Below are positions 5,775-5,822 of a stretch of 5,822 nucleotides of DNA, in pieces. Source of the stretch: Euryarchaeota archaeon UBA175 (GTDB lineage Archaea > Thermoplasmatota > Poseidoniia > Poseidoniales > Thalassarchaeaceae). A model generated the notes under the pieces. It was not told the DNA's origin. It ran no database searches and saw nothing but the letters and a program-made list of their open reading frames with translations. Position numbers and translations under genes: made by a program. The stretch's first letter is position 1. Each line of letters begins with the position of its first letter. Where the stretch lies: contig DAFD01000097.1 of assembly GCA_002497895.1 (NCBI GenBank), positions 2,300-8,121 of the forward strand, in the 5' to 3' direction.

Positions 5775-5822
5775 GTGTTACCACTGGAATCGATTGAGAT
5801 TTTGGTGCCGGGAGCGGGACTT
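5775..5822 (+). CDS. Possible start of a downstream gene, cut by the window edge (VPGAGL motif)
   Basis: A GTG directly after the transporter stop codon opens a frame that stays open for the last 16 codons of the window. It contains EILVPGAGL, which resembles the SAM-binding motif I of N2227/carnosine N-methyltransferase-like proteins (usually written VLVPGAGLGRL). In that family the motif lies much further from the N terminus, so this would be a short-headed relative or another nucleotide-binding protein. Zero spacing from the MFS stop would imply translational coupling. Sixteen codons are too few to be sure that this is a gene. Confidence 0.3.
   Translation, partial: MLPLESIEILVPGAGL

Overview
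The window suggests an archaeon. The strongest sign is a full-length GatD, the asparaginase-like subunit of the GatDE glutamyl-tRNA(Gln) amidotransferase, a complex known only from Archaea. Base composition is close to balanced, genes are tightly packed, and several genes have TATA-like hexamers at archaeal promoter distances. The other genes belong to families that are common in bacteria: an acyl-CoA carboxyltransferase, a DUF805 membrane protein, an old-yellow-enzyme type flavoprotein and a proteobacterial-looking MFS transporter. That mixture fits marine Thermoplasmatota such as Marine Group II (Poseidoniales), but the assignment to that group is inference from gene content, not from a marker gene.

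Layout. From 4403 down to the left edge, four genes run on the minus strand in the order gatD (4403-3057), an OYE-family NADH:flavin oxidoreductase (3043-1955), a small DUF805 membrane protein (about 1911-1453) and an acyl-CoA carboxylase carboxyltransferase (1403 to beyond base 1). gatD and the flavoprotein are 13 bp apart, with a strong Shine-Dalgarno in the gap, and are probably cotranscribed. The DUF805 and carboxyltransferase genes each have a possible promoter of their own. On the plus strand, a 12-TM MFS transporter (4560-5774) diverges from gatD across a 156-bp spacer. That spacer holds two inverted repeats and one direct repeat. Immediately after the transporter stop, a GTG-started frame runs off the right edge. 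Its 16 visible codons contain a VPGAGL motif.

Function. The genes do not form one recognisable pathway. gatD is translation housekeeping (Gln-tRNA formation), the carboxyltransferase belongs to propionyl/acyl-CoA metabolism, and the flavoprotein is a probable ene-reductase of unknown substrate. The most notable points are the departures of the carboxyltransferase N-terminal (acyl-CoA) half from the PccB consensus beside a conserved biotin-side half, and the repeat-rich gatD/MFS divergent spacer. I see no CRISPR array, rRNA, tRNA, insertion sequence or clear defence system. No stretch over 300 bases lacks a gene.
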